Source: Veillonella rodentium (GTDB lineage Bacteria; Bacillota; Negativicutes; Veillonellales; Veillonellaceae). Taken from it: a DNA stretch of 64,000 nucleotides. The translations under genes were made by a program, and so were the position numbers. Shown here piece by piece: positions 45,057 through 56,626 of this stretch; positions within the stretch are counted from its first letter, which is position 1, and each line of letters begins with the position of its first letter. The notes below the pieces were generated by a model that saw nothing but the letters and a program-made list of their open reading frames with translations, made no database searches and was not told the DNA's origin. The stretch spans positions 1,379,501-1,443,500 of the forward strand of contig NZ_LT906470.1 in the NCBI RefSeq assembly GCF_900187285.1, read 5' to 3'.

Positions 45057-47714
45057 CTATAAGGTTTCGAGGAACGCTTCCCGTTCCAATAATGCCTGTT
45101 GTTTCTGTTTATACTCTTCCAACTTTTCTTTTTCTTTAGCTACAACGGCTTCCGGTGCCTTTGCAAGAAATCCTGTATTTGAAAGTTTACCTTCCAATCG
45201 GGAAATTTCTTTCTCCATCTGAATTTTTTCCTTCGCAATGCGCTCTTTTTCCTTTGCACCGTCGATAAGATCTTTAAGCAAAAGATATACTTCCATACCG
45301 TTTACAACTGTTACAGTCGCATTTTCCGGTTTTGCATCATCAGCACCGAGGATAGTCACCTTTTCAGCCCAAGCCAATGTTACAAAATAATCTTTGTGAT
45401 CCGCTACCACTTGAGCCAAGGATTCATCTGTAGGCGCCACAATAACCTCAGCTTTTTTACCTAGCGGTACATTCATTTCGGCGCGCATATTACGGATGCC
45501 TTTGATAGCATCCATCATGACTTCCATTTGGCGAGCTGCACTTTCAAGATTCCCAAAATCTAACGCTTCCGGCCATTTTGTTATGACAATACTTTCCCCT
45601 TCATGAGGCAAATGTTGCCAGATATGTTCCGTTACGAACGGCATGAACGGATGCAACAGTTCAAGCATGTGGCGCAAGATTGTTACAAGCAGGTATTGAA
45701 CTGTACGGCGATCGCGTTCGTTGCTGTCACTGTACAAACGAGGTTTCGCCAATTCAATGTACCAGTCACAGTACGTATTCCAGATAAAATCATATACGGA
45801 GCTGGCCGCTTCACCCAGTTCAAATTTATCGAGATTAGAGGTTACACTTTGAACTGTTTCATTGTATTTTTGAATAATCCATTGGTCCGCCAATGTCAAA
45901 TCATCTGTCGTTGGAACGAAACTTTCATCATAATTCGTAAGATTCATCAATACAAATTTTGAAGCATTCCATATCTTATTGGCAAAATTTCGATTTGCCT
46001 CAACGCGTTCCATATAGAAACGCATATCATTGCCCGGCGTATTACCCGTCACAAGGGTAAAGCGCAACGCATCAGCACCAAATTGATCGATTACTTCAAG
46101 AGGGTTAATACCGTTCCCTAAAGATTTACTCATCTTGCGGCCTTGACTGTCGCGAACAAGTCCGTGAATAAATACATGCTTAAACGGAATTTCATGTTCA
46201 AACTCAAGAGCCATAAAGATCATACGGGCAACCCAGAAGAAGATGATATCATAACCGGTCACAAGAACGCTCGTCGGATACCATTGTTTAAGCTCCGCCG
46301 TCTGTTCAGGCCATCCCATGGTCGCAAAAGGCCACAAACCGGAGCTGAACCATGTATCAAGCACATCAGGATCTTGCGTTACGGGTCCATGACAATGAGG
46401 ACATTCCGTGATATCCTCACGGCTGACGATAGTTTCACCACAATTATCACAATACCACGCAGGAATACGATGACCCCACCATAATTGACGGGAAATCGTC
46501 CAGTCCCGAATATTTTCAAGCCAGTTGACATACGTTTTTGTAAAACGTTCAGGTACAAACTCCACTTCATGATCTTTAACAACCTTGAGAGCCGGTTCGG
46601 CCAATGGTTTCATATCCACAAACCATTGTTTAGATACCATCGGTTCGATGATCGTATGACAGCGGGAGCAATGTCCCACCGCATGATTATGATCATCGAT
46701 TTTTTCAAGCAGGCCCATTTCTTTTAGCTCTGCCACAACTTGTTTACGAGCCTCTTCGCGAGTCATGCCATTAAATTTACCGGCCCCTTCATTCATTGTG
46801 GCATCATTATTCATGACAACAATGGAGTCCAAATTATGACGTTGCCCCATTTCAAAGTCATTAGGATCATGAGCAGGCGTAATTTTTACACAACCCGTAC
46901 CGAAGCTGGAGTCTACATAGTCATCGGCGATAACCGGAATCTCACGATTTACAAATGGTAATACCAATGTTTTACCGAGGAGGTCTTTATAGCGATCATC
47001 ATCAGGATTTACCGCTACAGCCACGTCGCCGAACATAGTTTCCGGACGTGTGGTGGCAACGATAACAAAACGATTATCTTCACCTTTCACAGGATACTTA
47101 ATGTGCCACAAATGACCGTTTTCGTCCTCATGTTCCACCTCTACATCCGACAGAGCCGTTGCACAGCGAGGGCACCAGTTAATGATGCGTTCACCGCGAT
47201 AAATCAAACCTTTTTCATATAAGCTTACAAATACTTCACGCACTGCATGATAATAGCCTTCATCCAAGGTAAATCGTTCGCGAGACCAGTCACAGGATGC
47301 ACCGAGACTGCGAATCTGTTTTACGATTGTATCGCCGTACTCTTTTTTCCATTCCCATACGCGTTCTACAAATTTTTCACGCCCCAAATCATAGCGGGTT
47401 TTCCCTTCTTCTTTTGCGAGCATTTCCTCTACTTTGATTTGCGTTGCAATACCGGCATGATCTGTCCCCGGCATCCACAATACGTTATAACCTTGCATTC
47501 TTTTAAAACGGATGAGAATATCCTGTAATGTATTATCCAGCGCATGCCCCATATGAAGCATCCCCGTTACATTAGGAGGCGGTAAAACGATGCTGAACGG
47601 CTCTTTACTTGAATCTACTTCTTCGTGAAAGTATCCCTTATTTTCCCAAAAGGAATACCATTTCCCTTCTATTTCACCGGGATTATATGTAGTTAAATTT
47701 TCGTAGGTCTTCAT
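45057..47714 (-). CDS. valS: Valyl-tRNA synthetase
   Basis: An 885-residue class I synthetase. The HIGH motif appears as HMGH in [15 protein letters not shown], and the KMSKS motif as [10 protein letters not shown]. The editing domain ([17 protein letters not shown]) and zinc-ligand cysteine pairs are present. A C-terminal coiled-coil arm of about 65 residues ends the protein. The gap to tatC is 21 bases, so no T-box leader is present. Confidence 0.97.
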   Translation of the reverse strand: MKTYENLTTYNPGEIEGKWYSFWENKGYFHEEVDSSKEPFSIVLPPPNVTGMLHMGHALDNTLQDILIRFKRMQGYNVLWMPGTDHAGIATQIKVEEMLAKEEGKTRYDLGREKFVERVWEWKKEYGDTIVKQIRSLGASCDWSRERFTLDEGYYHAVREVFVSLYEKGLIYRGERIINWCPRCATALSDVEVEHEDENGHLWHIKYPVKGEDNRFVIVATTRPETMFGDVAVAVNPDDDRYKDLLGKTLVLPFVNREIPVIADDYVDSSFGTGCVKITPAHDPNDFEMGQRHNLDSIVVMNNDATMNEGAGKFNGMTREEARKQVVAELKEMGLLEKIDDHNHAVGHCSRCHTIIEPMVSKQWFVDMKPLAEPALKVVKDHEVEFVPERFTKTYVNWLENIRDWTISRQLWWGHRIPAWYCDNCGETIVSREDITECPHCHGPVTQDPDVLDTWFSSGLWPFATMGWPEQTAELKQWYPTSVLVTGYDIIFFWVARMIFMALEFEHEIPFKHVFIHGLVRDSQGRKMSKSLGNGINPLEVIDQFGADALRFTLVTGNTPGNDMRFYMERVEANRNFANKIWNASKFVLMNLTNYDESFVPTTDDLTLADQWIIQKYNETVQSVTSNLDKFELGEAASSVYDFIWNTYCDWYIELAKPRLYSDSNERDRRTVQYLLVTILRHMLELLHPFMPFVTEHIWQHLPHEGESIVITKWPEALDFGNLESAARQMEVMMDAIKGIRNMRAEMNVPLGKKAEVIVAPTDESLAQVVADHKDYFVTLAWAEKVTILGADDAKPENATVTVVNGMEVYLLLKDLIDGAKEKERIAKEKIQMEKEISRLEGKLSNTGFLAKAPEAVVAKEKEKLEEYKQKQQALLEREAFLETL

Positions 47715-47735
47715 CGTTCCTCCTAAATAAACTCC

Positions 47736-48626
47736 TTAGCGCTTCATAATCTTAGCCAACACAAACAGGCTCGTTTCATACAGCAATATCATAGGCAATG
47801 CAATCATCGTTTGCGAGAACATATCCGGTGTAGGTGAAATAACGGCGCCTATGATAAAGGATATAAGAATAAATATTTTTCGCTTACTCTTTAAGAAGCG
47901 TGATGTAATTAAGTTAAAATAACCTAATATAATCAAAATCAACGGCAACTCAAAAATAAATCCGAAAGGTAATACAAAAGATAAAACAAAATCCAGATAC
48001 TGCCCGATGGAAAACATCGGTTGTAATTCGTCCGTAGCAAAGCCCATAAAGAACTTTACCGCCGCCGGCAGTACGAGAAAATAAGAAAAAACAATACCTA
48101 TCCCGAATAGACCAATCGCAACAGGTAAGATCCAGTTAGATAGCTGCTTTTCTCGCGCAGTCAGTGCAGGCTTAACAAATAGCCATATCTGATGCAGTAT
48201 GACAGGAGCCGCAATAACGAGTCCCCCCACAACGGATACTTTCATATACGTAAAGAAAGCCTCTGTAGGGCGCATATAATACAGCTTACCGGCCGGCTTT
48301 AACAGTATTTCCAGTAATAAGTCCACATAATAATAAGAAATACATGTGCCTATAATGATGGCCACAGCCATAATGATAAGTCGTTTACGCAGTTCTGACA
48401 AATGCCCAACCAGGGATATTTCCCGCGCTTCATCCATCATCTGCTGTTCGATGGCCGTATAAACCGGTTCCACCTCATCATTTTCAGGTGTTTGCTGATT
48501 CGCCACCTTATATCGTTCTTGCTCCGCCTTTAGCTTCGCCTCACGGCGCTTTTGACGGACTACACTATCAAAGGAAGGTTTCTGTATAGGATATTCGAAA
48601 TCCGGTTTTGATTCGAACGGTTCCAT
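47736..48626 (-). CDS. tatC: Sec-independent translocase TatC, with long N-terminal extension
   Basis: A 296-residue protein. Residues about 80-296 form the usual six-helix TatC (LVGHLSELRKRLI, the first-loop phenylalanine-glutamate region TEAFFTYMKVS, and FIIGAVISPTPDMFSQTMIALP). Ahead of it are about 75 charged residues (KRREAKLKAEQERYK, then Glu-rich) not found in typical TatC. The ATG at 48626 has AAAGG six bases upstream, which supports the long form, although a start at MMDEAREIS would give a normal size. No tatA gene is adjacent. Confidence 0.9.
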   Translation of the reverse strand: MEPFESKPDFEYPIQKPSFDSVVRQKRREAKLKAEQERYKVANQQTPENDEVEPVYTAIEQQMMDEAREISLVGHLSELRKRLIIMAVAIIIGTCISYYYVDLLLEILLKPAGKLYYMRPTEAFFTYMKVSVVGGLVIAAPVILHQIWLFVKPALTAREKQLSNWILPVAIGLFGIGIVFSYFLVLPAAVKFFMGFATDELQPMFSIGQYLDFVLSFVLPFGFIFELPLILIILGYFNLITSRFLKSKRKIFILISFIIGAVISPTPDMFSQTMIALPMILLYETSLFVLAKIMKR

Positions 48627-48627
48627 A

Positions 48628-49599
48628 TCATACCTTTCTATCGGCTAACTTCTCAACGGCCATAACGAGAAATTCCTTTCCCGGAAAATCCCGTACGGCT
48701 TTAAGCGCAGCCAATGCATCCTTACAATATTTTTCAGCTACCGCCAATGTATTATCTATACCACCTTCGGCGATAACATAATCGATAATTTGCTGCTCAT
48801 TTCCACCATTATTAAGAATCTTGATATCGGCTAACAATTTATCTTTATTCGTATCATTAACAATGCTCAATAACGGATAGGTCAATAAACCTTCGCGCAA
48901 ATCATTGCCTACAGGTTTTCCTGTCGTATCGGACGTTTCCCGATAATCCATAATATCATCTGTGATCTGAAACGCCATCCCCAATGCGTGACCATATTTT
49001 TTGAGCTCAACGATTTCCGTATCGCGCCAGCCGCCCAATAAGCCGCCTAATTCCATGCAACCTTCCATGAAGTCCGCCGTCTTCTTCTGCGTTTTTATCA
49101 TATACCGCTCAATCCCCTGATCGATACGATATACGTCCTCCATCTGCATAAATTCACCTTCTACAAGACATGTAATAATATGAGAAAAAACTTGGAGATA
49201 CTTCATCGACGGCATTTCCGAAACAATGCGAAAAGCCTTTGCAAACAGATAATCACCGCTAAGAATAGCTACTTTATTACCCTTATGCATATGAATCGTT
49301 TCTTCACCGCGACGAATTTTGGCCTGATCCAATACATCATCATGGATGAGTGTCGCCAGGTGAAGCATTTCAACGGCTTCAGCGATTTTTATACGTTCAG
49401 ACTCAATCGATTGTCCCGCATTAGCTATGAGCAGACATAGTTGAGCACGTAACCGCTTTCCACCTGCGGCGGATAAAGGTCTGATCAGTGCGTTGAAATC
49501 CTCCGAGCCGGTATTAAAAGATGCGGCGAGAGACTCTTCAACCTCCTCTAAATCTAGAGCCATGCGTTCCATAATCTCTATTTCATTGGTCTGACTCAT
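48628..49599 (-). CDS. All-trans polyprenyl diphosphate synthase
   Basis: A 323-residue trans-isoprenyl synthase. The first aspartate-rich motif is DDVLD at 87-91 and the second is DDIMD (ITDDIMDYRET). GGKRLRAQLCLL and LREGLLTYPLL are typical. Small residues ahead of the first motif suggest a long chain, such as heptaprenyl or octaprenyl for quinones; chain length is not certain. It overlaps engB by four bases and lies one base ahead of tatC. Confidence 0.88.
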   Translation of the reverse strand: MSQTNEIEIMERMALDLEEVEESLAASFNTGSEDFNALIRPLSAAGGKRLRAQLCLLIANAGQSIESERIKIAEAVEMLHLATLIHDDVLDQAKIRRGEETIHMHKGNKVAILSGDYLFAKAFRIVSEMPSMKYLQVFSHIITCLVEGEFMQMEDVYRIDQGIERYMIKTQKKTADFMEGCMELGGLLGGWRDTEIVELKKYGHALGMAFQITDDIMDYRETSDTTGKPVGNDLREGLLTYPLLSIVNDTNKDKLLADIKILNNGGNEQQIIDYVIAEGGIDNTLAVAEKYCKDALAALKAVRDFPGKEFLVMAVEKLADRKV

Positions 49600-50294
49600 G
49601 CTTCCTCTCCTACTAAAACCTTATTAATCCGCTGTTGCAACAACTCACGCCCCGTATGTTTTAAAGAGCTGTATAAAATAGGCGGGGTCCCCGTCGGATA
49701 CAAGTCCTTAATAATGGCAAGATTCACTGACTTTTCCTTTGCTGTCAGCTTATCCGCTTTAGTTACTATAATCTGCAAAGGTACGCCTGCCTCTATAAGC
49801 CAATCGTAAGCCACCTTGTCGATGGGCATCCCAGGATGGCGCCCATCGATAAGCAGGCATAATAACATCAATCGTTCAGAATTTAGAATATAATCGGCAA
49901 TAAACGAGGCCCACAAATTTCGATTTCCTTTATTGGTCTTTGCAAAGCCATAGCCCGGCAAATCCACAAGAAACCAATTGTATCTGCGTTCTTCCGTCTC
50001 GGAAATGACTTCTTTTGATTCAATATCAAAATAATTAATTGTTTTTGTCTTCCCCGGTTGTCCGCTGACAAGTGCCAGTCCCCGATGATTACATAACGAA
50101 TTTATCAAGGAAGATTTTCCCACATTGGAGCGGCCTAAAAAAGCGATTTCTACTGTATCACCTTCAGGATATTGATCAGCCTTTACACAGGATGTATTAT
50201 ATTTTGCTGCTATGATACGGGGCCCACTAACTTCTTTTCGTGTATATTGCGGTTTCGGGCCCATATGTTTAATGGATTTTTTCTTTTTTTGCAT
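49596..50294 (-). CDS. engB: Ribosome-biogenesis GTPase EngB (YsxC/YihA)
   Basis: A 232-residue GTPase for 50S assembly. G1 is LGRSNVGKSS (53-62), G3 is DLPGYGFA and G4 is TKAD. The N-terminus has a Lys-rich stretch ([10 protein letters not shown]) before the core. The ATG overlaps the lon stop as TAATG. The lon-engB pairing is common in Firmicutes. Confidence 0.94.
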   Translation of the reverse strand: MQKKKKSIKHMGPKPQYTRKEVSGPRIIAAKYNTSCVKADQYPEGDTVEIAFLGRSNVGKSSLINSLCNHRGLALVSGQPGKTKTINYFDIESKEVISETEERRYNWFLVDLPGYGFAKTNKGNRNLWASFIADYILNSERLMLLCLLIDGRHPGMPIDKVAYDWLIEAGVPLQIIVTKADKLTAKEKSVNLAIIKDLYPTGTPPILYSSLKHTGRELLQQRINKVLVGEEA

Positions 50295-52603
50295 TATACA
50301 AGTGCCTTTGCTAATACTTCATCCATTGTCTTTACGGTTGTAATGATGAGTCCTTCCTTAACAATATCAGGTAATTCTGCTATATCCTTTTCATTACCGT
50401 TCGGAATCAAGACTTCTTTCACCCCGTAGGACAATGCAGCCAATAATTTTTCTTTCAACCCGCCGATAGGCAGTACGCGCCCACGCAATGTAATCTCACC
50501 GGTCATGGCAATATCGGCACGTACCTTTCTCCCCGTTAAAATTGATACCATCGCAAGTGTCATAGTAATCCCCGCGGAAGGACCGTCCTTAGGGGTCGCC
50601 CCTTCCGGTAAATGCACATGAATATCGAGCTTCTTGTAAAAGTCCTCATTGATTTTCAAGGCTTTTGCATTATGGCGAATATAACTCATCGCCGCTTGAC
50701 CGGATTCCTGCATTACCTTACCGAGGCTGCCCGTAAGAGCGAGTTTACCGGTACCGTCCATCGTCGTCGCCTCGCACGGCAATACAACACCGCCAACAGA
50801 GGTCCATGCCAAGCCGTTCACATAGCCGACTTGCGGTTTCTTTTCCCGCTCCTGATCGATAAAAATCGGAGCTCCCAGAAATTCGTGAAGATTCTTTGTA
50901 GTCACTTTCGGTGCGTCACCACCTTCTTCAACGACTTTGAAAGCAATTTTACGACAAATCTTGGCGATTGTTTTCTCTAAGGTACGGACACCCGCTTCGC
51001 GAGTATATTCGGAAATCACCTTTCTCAATACAGCATCAGATAATTTCACCTTATAATTCTCAAGACCGTTTTTCCTGATTTGTTTAGGTGCCAGATAGCG
51101 CTTTGCGATTTCCAGCTTTTCTTCTTCCATATAGCTGGATAATTCGATAATTTCCATACGGTCCAATAATGGTCCAGGAATATTGGATGCTACGTTAGCC
51201 GTAGTAATCCAGAACACCTCCGAGAAATCGAACGGTACTTCGATGAAATGATCGCTAAATGTACTGTTTTGTTCAGGATCCAATACCTCCAATAATGCCG
51301 AGGACGGATCACCCTTATAATCAGAAGCTAATTTGTCGATTTCATCTAAAAGGAAAACAGGATTCTTCGTCCCCACATTCTTGATACCTTGAATCATTCG
51401 CCCCGGCAACGCCCCGATATACGTGCGACGATGACCGCGGATTTCCGCCTCATCCCGCACACCGCCCAGGGAAGCGCGGATAAACTTACGATTCATTGCC
51501 TTCGCAATCGATGTAGCCAGTGATGTTTTACCAACCCCGGGAGGGCCCACCAGACAGAGAATTGAACCGCTATTTTTACCGGTCAGCTTACGTACCGCAA
51601 GGAATTCGAGGATGCGTTTCTTAACCTTTTCAAGCCCGTAGTGATCTGCTTCAAGGATTGATTCGGCCTCTTTAATATCGAGTCGATCTTCACTCAACTC
51701 ATTCCACGGCAAGGACAACACCCAATCCAAATAGTTCCGTAAAATCGTAGCTTCCGGCATCAACTGCGGCATCCGGCTATAGCGAGAAATTTCTTTATCG
51801 ATGCGCGTATGTACATCCTCGCTGAGGTTCAATGCCTTCAATTGGGTGCGTAGCTCCTCAGCCTCTTCCTCCGGATCACCTTTATCGCCCAATTCATCGT
51901 GGATGATTCGAATTTTTTCGCGCAAGAAATATTCTTTCTGTGCTTTTTCCATGGATTGCCGTACTTGATTATTAATTGAATTCTCCAAATCGGAAATTTG
52001 TAATTCCATATTCAAGATACCCACAATCATATTTAGGCGTCTTGCAACAGATAGCTCTTCAAGTAATTCCTGGCGCTTCAAGTTGTTAATAGGCAAGAGG
52101 AAAGCGACTTGATCCGCCAATTCACATGGATCACGGAGCTCCATTACACGGGTTACCCCCTCATCGGTAATGGTTTTAGCTTCTTCTACCCACTCGTTAA
52201 ACTTGGCTTGCACTAAACGACGATAGGCCTCTAATTCCACATCATCTTCAAACTCAGACGCCACTCGTTCATAATCCCCCACATAATAAGGGTCCATGCT
52301 GGTAATATTCATAAGTCGAATACGAGTGATGCCCTCTACAAGAACACGTACTATACCACCTGGTAAGCGCAACATTTGTTTAATTTTCACCAATGTGCCC
52401 ATTTGGGCTAAATCATGAACTGTCGGTGCATCTACAGCATCATCTTTTTGAGTTACGACGGCTAAAATGCGATCCTCGTTCATTGCGGCTTCCACCGCCT
52501 TAATGGATTTGTCTCGACCGATATCGAGGTGAATCACGATATTCGGGTATACGACCATACCTCTTAGAGGTACGGTAGGGATCCCAATTTCGAGTAAATT
52601 CAT
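50294..52603 (-). CDS. lon: ATP-dependent protease Lon
   Basis: A 769-residue AAA+ serine protease. It has the N-terminal substrate domain ([19 protein letters not shown]), Walker [10 protein letters not shown], Walker [11 protein letters not shown], and the Ser-Lys protease domain with [13 protein letters not shown] as the catalytic serine motif. Length is normal for bacterial Lon. It follows clpX after a terminator-like hairpin, so read-through may occur. Confidence 0.97.
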   Translation of the reverse strand: MNLLEIGIPTVPLRGMVVYPNIVIHLDIGRDKSIKAVEAAMNEDRILAVVTQKDDAVDAPTVHDLAQMGTLVKIKQMLRLPGGIVRVLVEGITRIRLMNITSMDPYYVGDYERVASEFEDDVELEAYRRLVQAKFNEWVEEAKTITDEGVTRVMELRDPCELADQVAFLLPINNLKRQELLEELSVARRLNMIVGILNMELQISDLENSINNQVRQSMEKAQKEYFLREKIRIIHDELGDKGDPEEEAEELRTQLKALNLSEDVHTRIDKEISRYSRMPQLMPEATILRNYLDWVLSLPWNELSEDRLDIKEAESILEADHYGLEKVKKRILEFLAVRKLTGKNSGSILCLVGPPGVGKTSLATSIAKAMNRKFIRASLGGVRDEAEIRGHRRTYIGALPGRMIQGIKNVGTKNPVFLLDEIDKLASDYKGDPSSALLEVLDPEQNSTFSDHFIEVPFDFSEVFWITTANVASNIPGPLLDRMEIIELSSYMEEEKLEIAKRYLAPKQIRKNGLENYKVKLSDAVLRKVISEYTREAGVRTLEKTIAKICRKIAFKVVEEGGDAPKVTTKNLHEFLGAPIFIDQEREKKPQVGYVNGLAWTSVGGVVLPCEATTMDGTGKLALTGSLGKVMQESGQAAMSYIRHNAKALKINEDFYKKLDIHVHLPEGATPKDGPSAGITMTLAMVSILTGRKVRADIAMTGEITLRGRVLPIGGLKEKLLAALSYGVKEVLIPNGNEKDIAELPDIVKEGLIITTVKTMDEVLAKALV

Positions 52604-52626
52604 AGGTCCTCCAGGTATTTATATTA

Positions 52627-52664
52627 TGAAAAGAAACTCATTCCTACACAGAAATGAGTTTCTT
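52627..52664 (-). terminator. Hairpin terminator between clpX and lon
   Basis: A 12-base perfect stem (52631-52642 with 52653-52664) is followed by a modest T run on the minus strand. It may be a partial terminator, as no strong promoter for lon is seen. Confidence 0.65.
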
Positions 52665-52668
52665 AGAA

Positions 52669-53919
52669 TTACGATTTCAACTGGATGTCTTGGTCTGCCT
52701 CATTTTTGAGTATAGGTTCACCTGTGCTCAATACGGATTCACGATTAACAATGCACTTTGTTACCTCCGGCATCGAAGGAACTTCATACATAACGCGTTT
52801 CATCACCTTTTCAATGATAGCACGCAAACCACGAGCACCTGTTTTTCGCTGCAAAGCTTCATCAGCGATTTCTTCTAATGCATCTTCAGTGAAAGTTAAT
52901 TCCACCCCATCGAGGGAAAGAATTTTTTCATATTGTTTTGTTAATGCATTCTTAGGCTCTGTCAGAATTTGAATCAATGCGTCCCGATCCAACTGATCCA
53001 ACGTTACCATCACGGGTAATCGACCGATGAATTCAGGAATCAGACCAAATTTCAATAAATCTTCAGATACAACATCTTTTAAGATAGCTGACACATTACG
53101 TTCTTCTGTACGTTGCACATCAGCACCAAACCCAAGAGTTTTCTTCGCGGTACGTTTGGTAATAACCTTATCCATACCGTCAAAAGCACCGCCGCAAATA
53201 AACAGGATATTTGTCGTATCGATTTGCAGCATCTCCTGATTAGGATGCTTCCGTCCGCCTTGCGGAGGGACTGATGCAACAGTACCTTCCAGAATTTTTA
53301 GCAATGCCTGTTGAACACCTTCGCCTGACACGTCACGTGTAATAGAAGGATTTTCAGACTTACGAGCAATTTTATCAATTTCATCTATATAGATAATGCC
53401 TCGTTCGGCACGAGAGATATCATAATCTGCAGCTTGAATCAATTTAAGAAGAATGTTTTCCACATCCTCCCCTACATAACCGGCTTCAGTCAGGCTGGTA
53501 GCATCGGCAATGGCAAATGGAACTTGCAACATTTTTGCCAATGTTTGGGCTAAAAGCGTTTTACCGCTACCGGTAGGGCCAATGAATAATACATTCGCCT
53601 TCTGTAACTCCACATCATCGACTACATTATCTGTCTGTAATCGTTTATAGTGATTATATACAGCCACAGCTAAAGAAATTTTCGCATCATCCTGACCGAT
53701 GACATATTCGTCAAGATGAGCTTTTATTTCTCTTGGCGTCGGCAATTCTTGCAATTCGAAATCCGATTCGATGTCACCCAGTTCATCGGCAATGATTCGT
53801 TCACAAACCTCAACGCATTCATCACAGATATATACATTCGGACCCGCCACTAATTTGCGGACTTCTTCACTGGTACGTCCACAAAAACTGCAGCGCATAC
53901 TTTCCTTATCTTTTGCCAA
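52669..53919 (-). CDS. clpX: ClpX ATPase subunit of ClpXP
   Basis: A 416-residue AAA+ unfoldase. The N-terminal zinc finger has C10, C13, C32 and C35. Walker A is [10 protein letters not shown] and Walker B is [11 protein letters not shown] pore/processing segment [14 protein letters not shown] is visible, as is the sensor [12 protein letters not shown]; the latter carries the ClpP-contact IGF-like region. It starts 12 bases after clpP. Confidence 0.97.
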   Translation of the reverse strand: MAKDKESMRCSFCGRTSEEVRKLVAGPNVYICDECVEVCERIIADELGDIESDFELQELPTPREIKAHLDEYVIGQDDAKISLAVAVYNHYKRLQTDNVVDDVELQKANVLFIGPTGSGKTLLAQTLAKMLQVPFAIADATSLTEAGYVGEDVENILLKLIQAADYDISRAERGIIYIDEIDKIARKSENPSITRDVSGEGVQQALLKILEGTVASVPPQGGRKHPNQEMLQIDTTNILFICGGAFDGMDKVITKRTAKKTLGFGADVQRTEERNVSAILKDVVSEDLLKFGLIPEFIGRLPVMVTLDQLDRDALIQILTEPKNALTKQYEKILSLDGVELTFTEDALEEIADEALQRKTGARGLRAIIEKVMKRVMYEVPSMPEVTKCIVNRESVLSTGEPILKNEADQDIQLKS

Positions 53920-53931
53920 TGGACGCCTCCA

Positions 53932-54525
53932 CTACTTGCTTTCTACAGGTTCTCTTGTGAGTACCTCATCAATTAAGCCGTATTCAACGGCATCTTGAGC
54001 ACTCATAAAATTATCTCGATCCGTATCACGCGATACAACGTCAATATCTTGTCCGCTACGAGCCGCTAAGATACCGTTCAGTTCTTCACGCATACGAAGA
54101 ATTTCACGAGCATGAATTTCAATTTCAGATGCCTGCCCTTGTACGCCACCTAACGGTTGGTGAATCATAACGCGTGCATGAGGCAGTGCATACCGTTTAC
54201 CCTTTGTACCGGCTGTCAATAAAACGGCACCCATACTGGCAGCGGAGCCTACACAAATAGTAGATACATCCGGTTTAATGTATTGCATCGTATCATAAAT
54301 AGCCATGCCGGCGGTTACGACACCGCCGGGACTATTGATATACAAATGAATATCCTTATCCGGGTCTTCCGCTTCAAGAAAGAGCATTTGCGCAATAACC
54401 GCATTTGCTACATTATCATCAATAGGGCCGCCGAGAAAAATAATGCGGTCTTTCAACAAGCGAGAATAAATATCATAGGAGCGCTCTCCGCGTTCTCCTT
54501 GTTCAACTACGATTGGTACATACAT
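53932..54525 (-). CDS. clpP: ATP-dependent Clp protease proteolytic subunit
   Basis: A 197-residue self-compartmentalising serine protease. The catalytic triad is S97 ([12 protein letters not shown]), H122 ([10 protein letters not shown]) and an aspartate near residue 171 ([15 protein letters not shown]). The N-terminus [18 protein letters not shown] is typical. It lies between tig and clpX in one transcript. Confidence 0.97.
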   Translation of the reverse strand: MYVPIVVEQGERGERSYDIYSRLLKDRIIFLGGPIDDNVANAVIAQMLFLEAEDPDKDIHLYINSPGGVVTAGMAIYDTMQYIKPDVSTICVGSAASMGAVLLTAGTKGKRYALPHARVMIHQPLGGVQGQASEIEIHAREILRMREELNGILAARSGQDIDVVSRDTDRDNFMSAQDAVEYGLIDEVLTREPVESK

Positions 54526-54561
54526 ATATTCACCTATTCGTATATCTGGTTGATCAGGCTA

Positions 54562-55866
54562 TTATTTAGCTGCTTCAGCACCCTTTGCATTATCAATAAT
54601 GAATCGAGCTGCTTTTTTACGTGCTACGGAGCCTGCCAACATAGCTACACGACCTTCTTTTGCAATAATATCCCAAACTTCTTTAGGGTCTGCCCCGAAG
54701 TTTTGGGCCATAACGAAGATTTCACGATTCATATCATCTGGAGTTACTTCCATATTTTCTGCAGTAGCGATTGCGTCCAATACCAAATCGGCACGTACGT
54801 TTTCAGCTGCAGAATCTTTGTATTCGGCGCGTAAATCTTCGATAGTTTTATTAGAGAATTTTAAATAATCATCAAGTTTCAAGCCACGACCTTCCATGTT
54901 CATAGCCAATTCTTGAATCATTTGTTCCACGCGATCAGTAATCATTACTTCCGGAATGTCTACAGTCGCATTTTTTACAGCTGTTTGAATCAAATCAGCA
55001 TTATAAGTATCGATTGCACGACGGGATGCTTCTTCTTCCATTTTCGTGCGAAGATCTTTTTTCAATTCATCCAACGTTTCGTAAGAGCTTGCCCCTTTAG
55101 CGAATTCATCGTTTAATTCAGGCAATTCCTTACGTTTGATGTCATGAATATGAGTTTTGAATTCTGCTTCTTTACCGGCAAGTTCTGCCACGAAGTAGTC
55201 TTCAGGGAATGTTACTTTTACGGTTACATCATCACCGGCTTTTGCACCGATCAATTGATCTTCAAAGCCGGGAATGAAGCTGCCGGAACCGATCTGTAAC
55301 GGATAGGATTTACCTTCACCGCCATCAAACGGTTTACCGTCAACGGTACCTGCGAAGTCGATTACTGCAAAGTCGTCTTTCTGAATTTTTGCGCCTTTCT
55401 CAGCAACAACCATAGTCGCCTGTTGTTCACGGATATTGTTCAATTGTTCTTCAATTTGTTCGTCAGTTACTGTAGCATCCTGTTTTTCAGCTTCTAGGCC
55501 TTTATAATCGCCGAGTTTAACCTCAGGGCGTTTTGTTACAGTCGCCTTAAAAATCAAATCTTTGCCTTCTTCGAACTGTTCACGTTCGATTTCAGGTTCG
55601 GATACAGGGATAATATCATTTTCACGAAGTGCTGCACTATAGTTTTGATTAGCTAATACTTCGAATGCTTCTTCTAAGATAGCGTCTTTCCCGAAATTCA
55701 TTTCCAAGATGCGACGTGGTGCATGACCCTTACGGAAACCTGGGATATTTACTTGACCTGCAATGCGTTTTACAGCTTGTTTAATGCCTTTATCTACTTC
55801 TGCCGCAGGTACTTCAATAGTTAACGTTACCACGTGTTGATCAACAGGATTTACAGTTGCTTTCAT
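54562..55866 (-). CDS. tig: Trigger factor
   Basis: A 434-residue ribosome-bound chaperone. The ribosome-binding motif is GFRKGHAPRRILE near residues 43-55. A PPIase domain (AVIDFAGTVDGKPFDGGEGKSYPLQIGSG) and a C-terminal arm domain follow. It heads the tig-clpP-clpX operon behind the promoter at 55930-55958. Confidence 0.96.
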   Translation of the reverse strand: MKATVNPVDQHVVTLTIEVPAAEVDKGIKQAVKRIAGQVNIPGFRKGHAPRRILEMNFGKDAILEEAFEVLANQNYSAALRENDIIPVSEPEIEREQFEEGKDLIFKATVTKRPEVKLGDYKGLEAEKQDATVTDEQIEEQLNNIREQQATMVVAEKGAKIQKDDFAVIDFAGTVDGKPFDGGEGKSYPLQIGSGSFIPGFEDQLIGAKAGDDVTVKVTFPEDYFVAELAGKEAEFKTHIHDIKRKELPELNDEFAKGASSYETLDELKKDLRTKMEEEASRRAIDTYNADLIQTAVKNATVDIPEVMITDRVEQMIQELAMNMEGRGLKLDDYLKFSNKTIEDLRAEYKDSAAENVRADLVLDAIATAENMEVTPDDMNREIFVMAQNFGADPKEVWDIIAKEGRVAMLAGSVARKKAARFIIDNAKGAEAAK

Positions 55867-55887
55867 TTAAAATATGTCCTCCTTGAA

Positions 55888-55900
55888 GGGCGAAACGCCC
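55888..55900 (-). promoter_or_regulatory. Leader hairpin GGGCG-AAA-CGCCC upstream of the tig ribosome site
   Basis: A five-base GC stem with a three-base loop sits immediately before the AAGGAGG site of tig. It could tune initiation or stabilise the mRNA. Confidence 0.4.
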
Positions 55901-55929
55901 AAATTTCTGTAGTATATTATGCACTCCTA

Positions 55930-55958
55930 ATAATAACATAAATGCAAAGTCAATGCAA
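55930..55958 (-). promoter_or_regulatory. tig-clpP-clpX promoter
   Basis: Extended -10 TGTTATTAT (hexamer 55930-55935) and -35 TTGCAT (55953-55958), 17 bases apart. No clear CIRCE or CtsR site is seen. Confidence 0.5.
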
Positions 55959-55975
55959 TTCATCTCTATATACAC

Positions 55976-56002
55976 TAAAAGACCACCCCTTCGGATGGTC
56001 CT
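55976..56002 (-). terminator. Terminator of the CBS-domain gene
   Basis: GGACCATCC pairs with GGTGGTC over a three- to four-base loop and is followed by TTTTAG on the minus strand. Confidence 0.75.
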
Positions 56003-56027
56003 TGTAAAATTTTTAAAATTATTCCTA

Positions 56028-56483
56028 TTAATTATCTTTTGCAATCAATTTGATGATGTCACGCCGAGACAAGATACCGATTAAATGGTAATCCTTATCC
56101 ACCACCGGAACATTCTTCAAATGTTGATCCAACATGACGGAAACGACTTCCTCCACATCTTTATCCGGCGTAGTAGTAATCACTTCATCAGTCATCAATT
56201 CATGAACATGAGATGCAAGTAATTTCTTAAACTGGGAATTATATTCACCAATACCATTGTAATAGATGCTGGCACCTAATACATTTACATAATGAGGCAC
56301 ATGAGGACGCACCTTTTTATACAGTAAATCCCCTTCGGATATGATGCCCAGCAATTTATTGTTGTCATCCACTACGGATACAGCCGTTAAATTATATTTA
56401 ACCAATAAATCAGCCACATCAGAGATTGGCGCCTCTTTGCCAATAGTAACAGGATATTTATTCATTACCTCTTGGATTTTCAT
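56028..56483 (-). CDS. Two-CBS-domain protein
   Basis: A 151-residue protein made of two CBS domains (VMNKYPVTIGKEAPISDVADLLVKYNLTAVSVVDD and LMTDEVITTTPDKDVEEVVSVMLDQHLKNVPVVD). Such modules bind adenine nucleotides and often sense energy state. No catalytic domain is attached, so the partner is unknown. It is a single-gene unit with a terminator and an AT-rich promoter region containing TATAAT. Confidence 0.88.
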   Translation of the reverse strand: MKIQEVMNKYPVTIGKEAPISDVADLLVKYNLTAVSVVDDNNKLLGIISEGDLLYKKVRPHVPHYVNVLGASIYYNGIGEYNSQFKKLLASHVHELMTDEVITTTPDKDVEEVVSVMLDQHLKNVPVVDKDYHLIGILSRRDIIKLIAKDN

Positions 56484-56569
56484 AGTGAATTCCTCCTTAA
56501 AATATATCTTGCTTAATTATACTATTCGCTATGAAATAATGAAACTCCTTTTTTATAAAAGTATTATCT

Positions 56570-56601
56570 CAAAAATTTATGAGATTTCTCTTATCTCATA
56601 A
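56570..56601 (-). terminator. Terminator of walJ-rlmH
   Basis: A nine-base perfect stem (56577-56585 with 56593-56601) is followed by ATTTTTG on the minus strand. Confidence 0.7.
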
Positions 56602-56626
56602 CAGCACTTTTATACAGAACAAAACA

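Noticed and set aside
47715-47735. T-box leader for valS
   Set aside because: The gap to tatC is 21 bases; hisS and aspS are likewise inside an operon.
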